A stretch of 64,000 bases of DNA from Leptospira andrefontaineae (GTDB lineage: Bacteria > Spirochaetota > Leptospiria > Leptospirales > Leptospiraceae). Shown piece after piece: positions 34,850 through 43,727 of the stretch. The DNA is taken from contig NZ_RQEY01000015.1 of NCBI RefSeq assembly GCF_004770105.1, forward strand, positions 62,001 to 126,000, given 5' to 3'. Within the stretch, counting starts at the first letter, position 1; each line of letters starts with the position of its first letter. The notes below the pieces were generated by a model. The model was not told where the DNA came from. It did not search any database and saw only the letters and a program-made list of their open reading frames with translations. Made by a program: the position numbers and the translations under genes.

Positions 34850-35431
34850 ATGTTCCTGACTTTGTTCCAGCCGACTAGAAATAAATCCTTCGCATTAGTT
34901 AAATACCTGTTTCGTTTGGTCCGCAAAGACATTCGACCGATACTCATACTTCCCAAAGGAAGTTTGGGTCTAGAGGACGGACTTAGTTTTGGAAGAATGA
35001 TCTCCAGAATTTCCAATCATCACTCATCCGCGGTATTAGGTTTCGCAGAAAATTTTTCGCAAGCAGTTCACTTCTGCAAAGAGATCCGATCCGGTACTCT
35101 TGGTCATGCTGGGAGAGAACTTCCCATCTTTGTGGATGTTACTAGACTCACTCTCGGCTCCAAGTCCGAAGATCTAGAAGAGACCATCCTAAGTTTGGGG
35201 GAAAATTGGAGCAGGATTTTTCCTCTGACTTGTTTTCTAGAAATAGGAAGGGATAGTTCCAGACTGGAAGAGGCGAGTGGCCGTACTTCTCTATTCAAAA
35301 TTTCTTCTTTAGTTATGGAAAGAAAGGGAAAGGACTGGAGGTCTCTCAAGAGTGAGAAGAAAGATGAGGATCCGTACGGGGACTGGACCTACGAACTGAT
35401 CTCCGATCTTCTTCCTGACAGAGGCGTTTGA
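34850..35431 (+). CDS. Hypothetical protein, 193 aa
   Basis: No recognised family. The protein appears soluble and alternates strand and helix: RPILILPKGSLGLEDGLSFGRMI, SSAVLGFAENFSQAVHFCKEI, ELPIFVDVTRLTLGSKSEDLEETILSLGENWS. This hints at an alpha/beta fold. Start ATG 34850 lies shortly after an AT-rich promoter-like region. It ends with a charged linker (KKDEDPYGDWTYELISDLL). Neighbours do not suggest a role. Confidence 0.5.
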   Translation: MFLTLFQPTRNKSFALVKYLFRLVRKDIRPILILPKGSLGLEDGLSFGRMISRISNHHSSAVLGFAENFSQAVHFCKEIRSGTLGHAGRELPIFVDVTRLTLGSKSEDLEETILSLGENWSRIFPLTCFLEIGRDSSRLEEASGRTSLFKISSLVMERKGKDWRSLKSEKKDEDPYGDWTYELISDLLPDRGV

Positions 35432-35589
35432 AATTTTTTTCCAATTATGAATAAGACCGGTCGGGATGGGTCTTTCTTTTTTAGGGGCCGAGCTAGGGGG
35501 TATTTCATATTTTTAATTGAAGTTTTTTCGATCTCGGTCTTGACTGATAAAAATTTTGCCCCTAATGGGGAAGAGCAGGTTGATCTTGC

Positions 35590-36120
35590 ATGATCGAAAG
35601 ACGCACGAACAAGTTCGGGGAAAACGGAATCTTCGCCTCTCAACCAATCGCTAAGGGAACTTTATTGTTCAGCTATAGCGAGTGGATCGAAGATGAGGAA
35701 TTCGGATGGAAAGTACTCTCCGTCTCGGAAGCCGATGAACTTCCGGAAGAGGAGAAGGAAATCTTCATGAAATACGGCTATGATGTAGACTTCGGCCTAG
35801 TCACTGGACCTTCCGGATCTGAATTTGTTATCAATCACTCCAACTTTATGAACCATTCCTGCGATCCGAACATGTGGTACGATCAAACGGATAATATTAT
35901 AGCCAAAAGGGATATAGAAGTTGGGGAAGAGCTGAATATAGACTACGGTAACTTCGTAGTGAACTTCGACCAGACCTTTGAATGTGCTTGCGGGTCTTCC
36001 AACTGCCGCAAATTCATCCGTAAGGACGACTGGAAACTCTTACTACCTCAGTACAATCTAAACTTTCCTACGTTCATGCATAAGGAAATTAAGAAGATCT
36101 TAGTAAAAGTCCCTGCGTAA
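35590..36120 (+). CDS. SET-domain protein (putative protein lysine methyltransferase)
   Basis: A 176-residue protein composed almost only of a SET domain. Motifs are KFGENGIFASQPIAKGT (SET-N with the SAM-binding GxG-like turn), NHSNFMNHSCDPNMWYD (the NHS pseudoknot strand), EVGEELNIDYG (catalytic Tyr region), and a post-SET cysteine cluster FECACGSSNCRKF that may bind zinc. SET proteins methylate lysine; eukaryotes use them on histones. The bacterial target is unknown. All key residues appear intact, so activity is plausible. A terminator overlaps its stop. Confidence 0.9.
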   Translation: MIERRTNKFGENGIFASQPIAKGTLLFSYSEWIEDEEFGWKVLSVSEADELPEEEKEIFMKYGYDVDFGLVTGPSGSEFVINHSNFMNHSCDPNMWYDQTDNIIAKRDIEVGEELNIDYGNFVVNFDQTFECACGSSNCRKFIRKDDWKLLLPQYNLNFPTFMHKEIKKILVKVPA

Positions 36121-36137
36121 GGGACTTTCTTGTTTTT
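36106..36137 (+). terminator. Rho-independent terminator overlapping the SET gene stop
   Basis: AAAGTCCCT (36106-36114) pairs with AGGGACTTT (36120-36128) around a 5-base loop, followed by CTTGTTTTT. The stop codon TAA (36118-36120) lies within the loop and stem. Confidence 0.85.
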
Positions 36138-36147
36138 AGATCCGGGA

Positions 36148-36738
36148 TCATTTCCTGATCCTGGATTGCCTTCTCCATAGGATGCGGGCAAAACTTTCTC
36201 CTTCCTGTCCGGAATCCTTCCATAGTTCCGGGTCGCTTGTCTTACGAGCATTCTCTATCGTATAAAAGGCACCTGGCGCAGTATTCTTCAATATCCCAAG
36301 CACTATAGGTATATCCTTTCTTCTTAATAAGGATAGAATGACTTTAACCGGCCCTCTGGCTCCCTGAGCTTCCAGTGTAGTGGTACGATAACCGGCTTGG
36401 CTTAGGTTTTGGACGATCTCTTCCCCTTTTTCTGGAACGATGATACGGATGAGTGAATGTCCTAAGGCGAGTTTTTCTTCTACTACCATACCTAAGAAAG
36501 TGCCCGTCGCAAATCCACCTGCATATGCTATATAACAGAGTACATTACTTAGGTTTCTCATGATCTGAGTGATTACGATTAACCAGAGAAGTACTTCTAC
36601 AAAGCCGAGCATTGCAGCCAGGATCTTTCTTTCTCTGGAGATTAGGATAATACGGACTGTGCCTATGCTTACGTCCGTCATTCTGGCTAAATAAATTCCG
36701 AGGGGTAAAAGGATATAATCGAAGGCCCAGTTAGGCAT
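36148..36738 (-). CDS. DUF5698/DUF2179 membrane protein (UPF0316 family)
   Basis: A 196-residue protein with three hydrophobic segments in the first 110 residues (DYILLPLGIYLARMTDVSIGTVRIILISR, AAMLGFVEVLLWLIVITQIM, AYAGGFATGTFLGMVVEEKLALG) and a soluble C-terminal DUF2179 domain (LIRIIVPEKGEEIVQNLSQAGYRTTTLEAQGARGPVKVIL, DIPIVLGILKNTAPGAFYTIENARK). This is the UPF0316 arrangement. Function is unknown. The RKxI region after the soluble domain is strongly basic. Confidence 0.88.
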   Translation of the reverse strand: MPNWAFDYILLPLGIYLARMTDVSIGTVRIILISRERKILAAMLGFVEVLLWLIVITQIMRNLSNVLCYIAYAGGFATGTFLGMVVEEKLALGHSLIRIIVPEKGEEIVQNLSQAGYRTTTLEAQGARGPVKVILSLLRRKDIPIVLGILKNTAPGAFYTIENARKTSDPELWKDSGQEGESFARILWRRQSRIRK

Positions 36739-36777
36739 TCGATTATTCTGGAGGATACTGGGCGCTTGGCCAGCAAT

Positions 36778-37092
36778 TTACGGTTTGCAGTAAACTTCTA
36801 CCGTTTTGGTAGTATAGAAGGGACCGATCAGTGTATGAATGACCAGGTCCACAAAGCCGGTCTTGATGATCACTTCCGGATGATTCCTGTCGCAGTTTGC
36901 TTCCATAGGAGCACCGGTAGGATAGATCCCGAAAACTGTACTTCCTTGTTTTACTTTTTTATCCGGGCCTGGAGTTTCCTTTGCCAATGCATAAGGAGTT
37001 TCCCCACCTTTATAAACCACAGTGGTCGTATGGCATCCCACAGAAAGTCCAAGGGCTAAAACTAGGATCAGAATTTTGATTACTTGTAACAT
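36778..37092 (-). CDS. Bor-like lipoprotein, copy 2
   Basis: A 104-residue lipoprotein from ATG 37090-37092 with signal ending LGLSVGC. The mature part carries a Bor-like (PF06291-like) outline: a strand around GSTVFGIYPTGAPME, a Cys (NCDRNHPEVIIKTGFVDLVIHTLIGPFYTTKTVEVYC), and the final TxxxVYC. In phage lambda, Bor is an outer-membrane lipoprotein linked with serum survival in E. coli; that role is not implied here. It overlaps the preceding gene by 13 bases and is the last gene of the Ig-like operon. Confidence 0.7.
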   Translation of the reverse strand: MLQVIKILILVLALGLSVGCHTTTVVYKGGETPYALAKETPGPDKKVKQGSTVFGIYPTGAPMEANCDRNHPEVIIKTGFVDLVIHTLIGPFYTTKTVEVYCKP

Positions 37093-37460
37093 TCTATCTC
37101 CACTGTTTGAGGGGAATAGATCGCAAGCGTTAACTGTTCCCAGAGTCCATTCCAAAAACTTGTGTATTGATGAACCGATTTAGGTCCTTCTGAGCAGTAC
37201 TTAGAAGTGTCTAAGACCAGGTTTCCAGGATAAAGTCCGAAGAAGTAGTAGGTATGTTGGACCTTATGAACTTCTCCACCCTGTTCCGCCTGCGCGGATC
37301 TTATATCCAAGGCACGTTTACATTCTCTGGAAGTAGGATAGATCCTACATGCTTCCGGAAGACTTTGAGGATAACGGACCATTGCATGTCTGCAAGATTC
37401 CCCAAATCCTATACTTAATAGCATGATAAAGAGTAAGGGTAGAATTTTATCTGCGCGCAA
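37080..37460 (-). CDS. Bor-like protein, copy 1
   Basis: A 126-residue exported protein with a signal ending IGFGESC, a probable lipobox. Its C-terminal half HTYYFFGLYPGNLVLDTSKYCSEGPKSVHQYTSFWNGLWEQLTLAIYSPQTVEIEC has the full Bor plan: strand, KYC...G, SFxNGL, TLxIYxPxTVExxC. It shares that plan with the next gene, so the two are tandem, diverged relatives. It overlaps both neighbours (14 and 13 bases), so translation is coupled. Confidence 0.7.
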   Translation of the reverse strand: MRADKILPLLFIMLLSIGFGESCRHAMVRYPQSLPEACRIYPTSRECKRALDIRSAQAEQGGEVHKVQHTYYFFGLYPGNLVLDTSKYCSEGPKSVHQYTSFWNGLWEQLTLAIYSPQTVEIECYK

Positions 37461-37932
37461 CTTCTTCCTCCCAAATTACCGAAGCATAACCTGGGCCATG
37501 CACTGCGGCGAATATTCTGTAAGAAAGGACTTCCGATGGATCGGAAGAAAGATGGTTTAATACCAAAGAATAATCTCCTGTTTCAGGATTGTTGATTTCA
37601 AGTTTGCAGGGAGAAAGTTGGTTAATCTTTTCTCCACATTTGATCTTAGAATCGAATAGGATCCCTTTTCTGGATAAGGAAACTCCCAGGTCCGGTTTAT
37701 CCGTTAAGACTTCGATGATTAAAGTGACTCTATCTGCCTGTTTGATCCTAAATCTATATTCCCAAGAACCTTCTAGAATGGTTCCGTCTACTTGGGCTTG
37801 GAAAGCAGAGGCTTCCGCTTTGGTAACTCTTTCAAAACGTAACGGTTCGTATCTCTGATCTTCTCTACAATTATAGAGAAGGACTAGAGAGAATAGGCTG
37901 AATACTAAACAGAGGCTTATATTCTTTTTCAT
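37447..37932 (-). CDS. Small lipoprotein following the Ig-like gene
   Basis: A 161-residue lipoprotein from ATG 37930-37932, whose ATG shares bases with the upstream TGA (ATGA). Its signal is ISLCLVFSLFSLVLLYNC. The mature protein is beta-rich (EGSWEYRFRIKQADRVTLIIEVLTDKPDLGVSLSRKG, INNPETGDYSLVLNHLSS), resembling a pre-peptidase C-terminal/jelly-roll type domain. I do not recognise the family with certainty. A longer reading into the Ig gene is rejected. Confidence 0.65.
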   Translation of the reverse strand: MKKNISLCLVFSLFSLVLLYNCREDQRYEPLRFERVTKAEASAFQAQVDGTILEGSWEYRFRIKQADRVTLIIEVLTDKPDLGVSLSRKGILFDSKIKCGEKINQLSPCKLEINNPETGDYSLVLNHLSSDPSEVLSYRIFAAVHGPGYASVIWEEEVARR

Positions 37933-40900
37933 AAGTTCTGTTGTCTGTATACTCTCACCGGAGTATTGTTTTTTCCAACACTCACATAGAGATAATATAC
38001 CCCGCCTGTATTGACGGATACAGCAGAGAAGATCTGCTGCACATTGGTAGAGTCTGTGAGTCCGCCACTTGCAACTTGAGTCCATACATTCGAAGCAGAT
38101 CCAGGGTTGGCTGTATTCGTGCGATAGATACGGATACCATTCGGGTTATCGAATCCTACATAGAGATATGTTCCGTTCTTAGCAACCATGGTGATGGTCT
38201 TGTTGGTAGTATCTCCGAAGTTGGTAATACCGTTTCCATCATCTCCCACTACGCTCCAGTCTCCTGCATCACATTCAGTGTTGCCTCCCGTTGCGGTAGG
38301 ATCACATTTCCATAATTGAGCTCTACGGTTCGTGTCTGTTCCATCCGTACATCCGGATACTGTTCCAGCAGCAGTGCGGATCCCGCTTGCCTGAGTTCCT
38401 TGGATACAGATGGTCCGAGTCACATACAGTTTATCATTGTATTCAGCAAACTGAGCGAATGCTCTATCTCCTGGGATCAAGTCGTAGAATTTTGCAAGTT
38501 CCAGTGAGAACCAGTTATTCGTAGTACTGTTATGCCATTTAGTATTGGTTCTCGGTCCTACTTCCGTCCAGTCCGCGCAAGTATTCTTACTAGCACAGGC
38601 AGTTGTAGGGCTGGAAGAATTGGAACGAATGATTGATCCGTTATGCCCGACTGCATGCAGACCACCATTCGCAGCATAGATCCTATTCTTGAATACGATC
38701 GAAGAATCCACTCCGATATAATATCCCCAGTTCGGGCTGTTGTTGATGCTGCCATTTCCTCCAGCGGAAGGTCCACCGAAGTAAGGCATATAGTCGATAC
38801 GTATCCTTCTACCATTGCTACCATCGTAAGCGTCGCAGTTGGAACCCGCAGTACAGTTTCCTGTTCCGCCTGAATCGGCACTATTGAATGTGATATAGCC
38901 GAAGTCAGGAGCATTCAATCCTCCGCCGGTTCCGGTTCCATCATTACTTGGTTTTGCAAATCCAGGGAAGACTCTATCATTTAGAACGGAGATAGAGGAA
39001 GTTCCTGCAGTTACAGTTCCAGTAATGGAACCCATATCGATGTATTTATAGTTCAGGTTCGTTGAAGTATCATTCGAATAGTAGATATAGTCGAAATTGT
39101 AATTCGATCCGCTTGGAACGGTTTTTGCGGCAGCAATAAAGATGAATGGATTGCTGCTCAAAGAACCGGTGGTGAAAAGTCCCCTTCCACTTTCATTATC
39201 CGGACCACAACCATTCGCAAGAGTCGCATCGTTTTGAGTACAACCGGAATGTCCTAATGTTACGTAAGGTGGAACTGCGATGCTGTTCTCTCGAGTGGTC
39301 GCAGAGTTAGAGCTAACATTAGAAGTGTCGGAGTTCTGTCCGTTCGTATCTTTTACAAAGGAGAACTGAACCGATTCAGGGTTGGATCCATCATAAGCGA
39401 AACGTAATGCTCCGTTACCTGCATTGTTTGGACCTGTATAGATCTTGCTGTTAAAGTCTGCCAGATAACCGAATGTAGAACCGTTCGGATCAACTGAAAT
39501 CGGTCCATCTTCAAAGTTTACAGGAGAAGTTCCACAACCCAAGAAGGATGCTCTATCCCTTGGAGAAGATTGGATATTCTCAGAATCTCCCGAGTCACGG
39601 ATGGATCCCCAAGAAGTATTATCGAATCCGTCACCGTTTACGTTATTCGCCGCCATGATGGTGTATTGAGCGCCGGTTTGTAATAAACTGTGAGTAACAC
39701 AAACTTTTGCGGAATCTGCAGTCGCACCACCGCAGACCACACCATCTAGAATCTTAGCAGAACTGATGGTTCCTAAGCTTGTGGTCCCAAAGAATGAGTA
39801 GCGGTTTGCACATTCGGAAGTGCTGCTACATTCTGCGGAATTGCTCACGTTATTTCCAGACTTGATAGGTTTGGAGAAGTTGATGATCACAGTGCTAGTG
39901 CTTGCGCAAGAAGCTGAGCTTACTTTTAACTGCTCTTGTCCTACGAAGTCTCCATAGTTCGCACAACCTAAATTGTTCGGGCTTGCGGAAAGATCTTGGA
40001 CCCCGCTCTTATTCACGATCACGGTATAGTTGGTTCCCGAAGTTTGAGAAGAAGCTAAGGTAAGAGTATAGATCGCACCACTTCCGCTTACTGAAGAAAC
40101 AGAAATATTAGAAGTAGAGGAGAAGTTACTATTATCCGAACAAGATCCACTTACTGCAGAGGTTAAAGCCAATTTATAATTAGCGGCAGTGGTTGCCTGA
40201 GTTGTATTTACGGACTCGGAGAATGTTACCCTTATTGTAGTAGGGCTCAAGGAAACCACGTTAGATACAATCGGGGCTGTGGTATCCAAGAAGACTACAG
40301 TTAATTGGGTGTTTCCACTCACTGAACCGCTAGTTGCAGAAATAGTAATAGTTCCTGCCGCAACACCTGTCGCTCTACCTTCCGTTCCGGAAGCATTGCT
40401 GATTGTGGCCTTGCTTGTATCGGAAGAAGCCCAGGTAACTGAAGTAGTCAGGTTTTGAGTAGAGGAATCTGAATACGTTCCAGTCGCAGTGAAGTCCTTA
40501 GTTTGAGTCGTATACACATTACTATTCGTAGGAGATACGGCGATAGAAACCAATACCGCAGCGGTTACTGTAAAGTTGGTAGAAGAAGATACTGAACCTA
40601 AGGTTGCAGAGATAGTGCTTGTTCCAACCGCAACCGCAGTTGCTGTACCTTCTGTTCCGGAAGCATTGCTGATCGTAGAAGAAGAAGTATTGGAAGAAGC
40701 CCAGGTCACTTGGGTTGTAATATCCAATGTAGTAGCATCCGAGTATACACCGTTTGCAGTGAATGGAGTCGTATATCCTTTCGCCAAACTTGAGTTAGTT
40801 GGAGTGATGGAGATACTATCCAGGACCGCAGCTGTTACGGTAACCGCAGTATCCGTACTAGTTACAGAGTTATAACTTGCAGAAATTTGAGTGCTTCCCT

Positions 40901-43727
40901 CTTGGAGAGCAGTTAATCTACCGTTCGTTCCGGAAGTATTGCTAACAGTTGCCTTGGTTTGATCGAAAGAACTCCAAGTCACTTGAGTAGTCAGATCCGA
41001 AGTAGAACTATCGGTATAATGTCCAGTAGCAGTGAAGTTTTGCGTGCGCCCTTTCGCAATACTTAGAGTAGGAGCAGGAGCAATCGTAATACTTGTAAGA
41101 GCTGCAGCAGTTACAGTCAATACACTCGCAGGAGAAGTCACTGATCCTAAAGTTGCAGTGATATTCGTGGTCCCCGTTGCAAGAGTAGTAGCAAGCCCCT
41201 TACTTCCCCCAGCATTACTGATGGTAGCCTTGCTAGTGCTGGAAGAAGCCCAGGTAACTGAAGTAGTCAGATCTTGAGTGCTTGCATCAGTGTATGTTCC
41301 AGTCGCAGTAAAGTTCTGAGTAAGACCCTTTGCAACACTTGGATTTGTAGGATCTACTTGGATAGAAACCAAAGTGGCGGCTGTCACGGTAATATTTGCA
41401 GTTCCACTAATACTTCCAATGGTTGCCGAAATAGTAGATGTTCCTAAAGAACCATTATTAGGAGAAGTTAAAGTCTTTTTAGGCGCAGCAGTCAAAACAC
41501 CCAATTGAACGATCGAAGTTTGGGAACTTCCCCAAACCACTTGGTCAGTAATATCAGTGCTGGTTCCGTCCGAATAAGTTCCTTCCGCCACTGCAAGTGT
41601 AGAAGTTCCCTTCGCGATAGACGAATCCATGATATGGACTTCGATTGAATCCAATACTGCAGAAGTTACTGTAAATGTGATGGAGTTAGACACAGAACCT
41701 AAAGTTGCAGTGATTGTTGCAGTTCCAACGGATACAGCTGTTGCCTTTCCTTTGGTTCCGTTTACGTTACTTACGCCGACGGTGGAGTTACTGGAACTTG
41801 ACCAAGTAACTGAAGTTGTAAGATCCTGAGTGGAATTATCAGAATAAGTTCCTGTAGCACTTAAGTTCTCAGATCTTCCTTTTGCAACACTCGGATTAGA
41901 AGGAGTAATCGTGATCGATTGTAAAACCGCCGCGGTTACGGTCAGAGTGGTAGAAGGAGAAGTGATTGTTCCTAAAGTTGCAGTGATGTTTGTAGTTCCG
42001 ACTGCAGCGGCTGTTGCTTTACCTTCTGTTCCTGCAGCATTGCTAATGGTAGCCTTGCTTGTATCGGAAGAAGCCCAGGTAACGGATGTAGTCAGATCTT
42101 GAGTGCTTGCATCCGTATAAGTTCCAGTCGCGGTGAAATCTTTGGTTAAACCTTTTGCAACACTTGGATTCGTAGGAGTTACTGCGATAGAAACTAATTT
42201 CGCCGCAGTAACAGTAATATCCACTGTGCCGCTGATACTTCCGGAAGTAGCAGTGATTGTAGAAGTTCCAAGTGATCCGTTATTAGGAGAATTCACCTGC
42301 TTTTTAGGAGTAGCAGTTAAAGTTCCCAATTGAAGGATAGAAGTCGAAGAACTATTCCAAGAAACTGAACCGGTGATATTTTGAGAAGTTCCGTCAGAGT
42401 AAACTCCTGTCGCTAAGATAGCCGTGCTTGTTCCTTTTGCGATAGAAGAATCATCCGCAGTTAATTGGATGGACTCTAAAACAGCTGCAGTTACGGAGAA
42501 GGATATAGTTTCTTCTATCCCTCCTATTTCTGCTGTGATATCTACGGTTCCTACCGCTATTCCCGAAGCTCTACCTTCAAATCCGGCACCGTTATCCACA
42601 GTTGCGATAGAATTATCTTCACTGGACCATGTTACTTGGTCGGTAATCGTTTCATTATGACCATCTGAGAAAATACCCGTAGCAACAAGATTTAAGGTTC
42701 TACCTTTCGGGGTACTAAAACTAGAAGTAGGAGAAGTGATAGAAATACTTTCTAATACGGCAGCAGTAACCGTAACGTCAGTGTTACCTCCGATAGAATT
42801 CAGAGTAGCAGTGATTGTGGAAGTTCCCATATCCTCTGTGGATAAAAATCCTCTGGATCCTGCTGTATTGCTGATCGTAGCCACTGCAGTGTCAGAAGAA
42901 TTCCAAGTTACAGAATTCGTAATATCTTGGTTTGAATTATCCGAATAAGTTCCAGTGGCAGTATACTGTTGAGTTTTTCCCAATGCCAAAGATTTATTTG
43001 TAGGAGTAACCGCGATGGAAACCAAAGCTGCAGAGCTAACAGTTAAAGTTAAATTGCTAGCATTGAACGAATTATAAGAAGCTTGGATCGAAGTAGTTCC
43101 GGCATTTACCGCAGTCACAAGTCCTGCAGAATCAATTGTAGCTACACTAGAACTTCCAATACTCCATGTGGTATTTGGATCATTAGTCAGATCTTGGTTA
43201 GAACCATCTGCAAAGTTACCAGTTAAAGTACATTGCCTTGTGATCCCTTTAGGCAAACTATCCGTTTGGTTTATACAGGAAATGGAAATTGTGCTTAAAG
43301 GAGCTGATGTTACGGAAAGAGAAATGAGTGCAGTTTTGTTTTCATAAGTGATACTGATATCCGCAGACCCAACTCCTGTTCCTGTCGCCTGTCCACCTGC
43401 TGCTAGAGAAATAATATTGGAATCGCTGGTGCTCCATACAGCATCCGCAGTAATATCTTTATGAGTTCCATTGGAATACGCAGCAGTCGCCACCAAAGAC
43501 ATGCTTGTAGTTTTTGCGAAACTTGAATTCGGAGAAGAGATCTCTACTCTACTTAATGTAGGAGTTCCTCCACCAGGAAGGAAGAATAATCCTCCTCCGC
43601 CTTTTTTTCCTGCCGCGAGTCCAACTGCTCCCGTTAGTAAAGGCCAGGCAACACATCCTTGAAAAAGAAGGAAGGAACACGCCAGTGCAGCGTAGAATTT
43701 TTTGGTGGGGTTGATTCCGGAGCTCAT
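37929..43727 (-). CDS. Large lipoprotein with 12 bacterial Ig-like (Big_2) domains
   Basis: A 1932-residue surface-type lipoprotein with lipobox LFQGC (Cys25). After a Gly-rich linker, 12 Big_2 domains of about 90 residues run from about 56 to 1146, each starting L-x-S-I and ending T-V-T-A-A. A Big_5/SbsA-like domain (about 1148-1260) begins TAPIVSNVVSLSPTTIRVTFSES. The remaining 670 residues are Cys-, Gly- and Asn-rich and contain repeats such as AQFAEYNDKLYVTR and MVAKNGTYLYVGFDNPNGIRIYR, as in a beta-propeller. Domains 5-7 and 8-10 are near copies of each other. The general plan recalls leptospiral Lig adhesins, but the C-terminus differs, so it is Lig-like rather than LigA/B. It heads a four-gene operon. 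Confidence 0.9.
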   Translation of the reverse strand: MSSGINPTKKFYAALACSFLLFQGCVAWPLLTGAVGLAAGKKGGGGLFFLPGGGTPTLSRVEISSPNSSFAKTTSMSLVATAAYSNGTHKDITADAVWSTSDSNIISLAAGGQATGTGVGSADISITYENKTALISLSVTSAPLSTISISCINQTDSLPKGITRQCTLTGNFADGSNQDLTNDPNTTWSIGSSSVATIDSAGLVTAVNAGTTSIQASYNSFNASNLTLTVSSAALVSIAVTPTNKSLALGKTQQYTATGTYSDNSNQDITNSVTWNSSDTAVATISNTAGSRGFLSTEDMGTSTITATLNSIGGNTDVTVTAAVLESISITSPTSSFSTPKGRTLNLVATGIFSDGHNETITDQVTWSSEDNSIATVDNGAGFEGRASGIAVGTVDITAEIGGIEETISFSVTAAVLESIQLTADDSSIAKGTSTAILATGVYSDGTSQNITGSVSWNSSSTSILQLGTLTATPKKQVNSPNNGSLGTSTITATSGSISGTVDITVTAAKLVSIAVTPTNPSVAKGLTKDFTATGTYTDASTQDLTTSVTWASSDTSKATISNAAGTEGKATAAAVGTTNITATLGTITSPSTTLTVTAAVLQSITITPSNPSVAKGRSENLSATGTYSDNSTQDLTTSVTWSSSSNSTVGVSNVNGTKGKATAVSVGTATITATLGSVSNSITFTVTSAVLDSIEVHIMDSSIAKGTSTLAVAEGTYSDGTSTDITDQVVWGSSQTSIVQLGVLTAAPKKTLTSPNNGSLGTSTISATIGSISGTANITVTAATLVSIQVDPTNPSVAKGLTQNFTATGTYTDASTQDLTTSVTWASSSTSKATISNAGGSKGLATTLATGTTNITATLGSVTSPASVLTVTAAALTSITIAPAPTLSIAKGRTQNFTATGHYTDSSTSDLTTQVTWSSFDQTKATVSNTSGTNGRLTALQEGSTQISASYNSVTSTDTAVTVTAAVLDSISITPTNSSLAKGYTTPFTANGVYSDATTLDITTQVTWASSNTSSSTISNASGTEGTATAVAVGTSTISATLGSVSSSTNFTVTAAVLVSIAVSPTNSNVYTTQTKDFTATGTYSDSSTQNLTTSVTWASSDTSKATISNASGTEGRATGVAAGTITISATSGSVSGNTQLTVVFLDTTAPIVSNVVSLSPTTIRVTFSESVNTTQATTAANYKLALTSAVSGSCSDNSNFSSTSNISVSSVSGSGAIYTLTLASSQTSGTNYTVIVNKSGVQDLSASPNNLGCANYGDFVGQEQLKVSSASCASTSTVIINFSKPIKSGNNVSNSAECSSTSECANRYSFFGTTSLGTISSAKILDGVVCGGATADSAKVCVTHSLLQTGAQYTIMAANNVNGDGFDNTSWGSIRDSGDSENIQSSPRDRASFLGCGTSPVNFEDGPISVDPNGSTFGYLADFNSKIYTGPNNAGNGALRFAYDGSNPESVQFSFVKDTNGQNSDTSNVSSNSATTRENSIAVPPYVTLGHSGCTQNDATLANGCGPDNESGRGLFTTGSLSSNPFIFIAAAKTVPSGSNYNFDYIYYSNDTSTNLNYKYIDMGSITGTVTAGTSSISVLNDRVFPGFAKPSNDGTGTGGGLNAPDFGYITFNSADSGGTGNCTAGSNCDAYDGSNGRRIRIDYMPYFGGPSAGGNGSINNSPNWGYYIGVDSSIVFKNRIYAANGGLHAVGHNGSIIRSNSSSPTTACASKNTCADWTEVGPRTNTKWHNSTTNNWFSLELAKFYDLIPGDRAFAQFAEYNDKLYVTRTICIQGTQASGIRTAAGTVSGCTDGTDTNRRAQLWKCDPTATGGNTECDAGDWSVVGDDGNGITNFGDTTNKTITMVAKNGTYLYVGFDNPNGIRIYRTNTANPGSASNVWTQVASGGLTDSTNVQQIFSAVSVNTGGVYYLYVSVGKNNTPVRVYRQQNL
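40824..42479 (-). repeat. Tandem higher-order repeat inside the Ig-like gene
   Basis: Two adjacent units of about 275 codons each, 41655-42479 (domains 5-7) and 40824-41654 (domains 8-10), encode similar triplets. The first domain of each triplet has the same odd insert (PKKxxxSPNNGSLGTSTI), the second starts LVSI with PTNPSVAKGLT and TYTDASTQDLTTSVTWASS, and the third has AKGR and DLTT. This shows duplication of a three-domain block, not of single domains. Confidence 0.8.

Noticed and set aside
37933..38085. Upstream extension of the small lipoprotein into the Ig-like gene
   Set aside because: The extension is the out-of-frame reading of the Ig-like C-terminus; the ATG at 37930-37932 gives a proper lipoprotein signal.
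40824..42479. CRISPR-like array
   Set aside because: The repetition is coding, with units of about 270 and 825 bases, and corresponds to protein domains.
40576..43662. Several plus-strand ORFs of 60-100 codons opposite the Ig-like gene
   Set aside because: They mirror the repetitive minus-strand Big_2 domains, have Val/Ala/Glu-rich compositions caused by the antisense frame, and lack ribosome binding sites.
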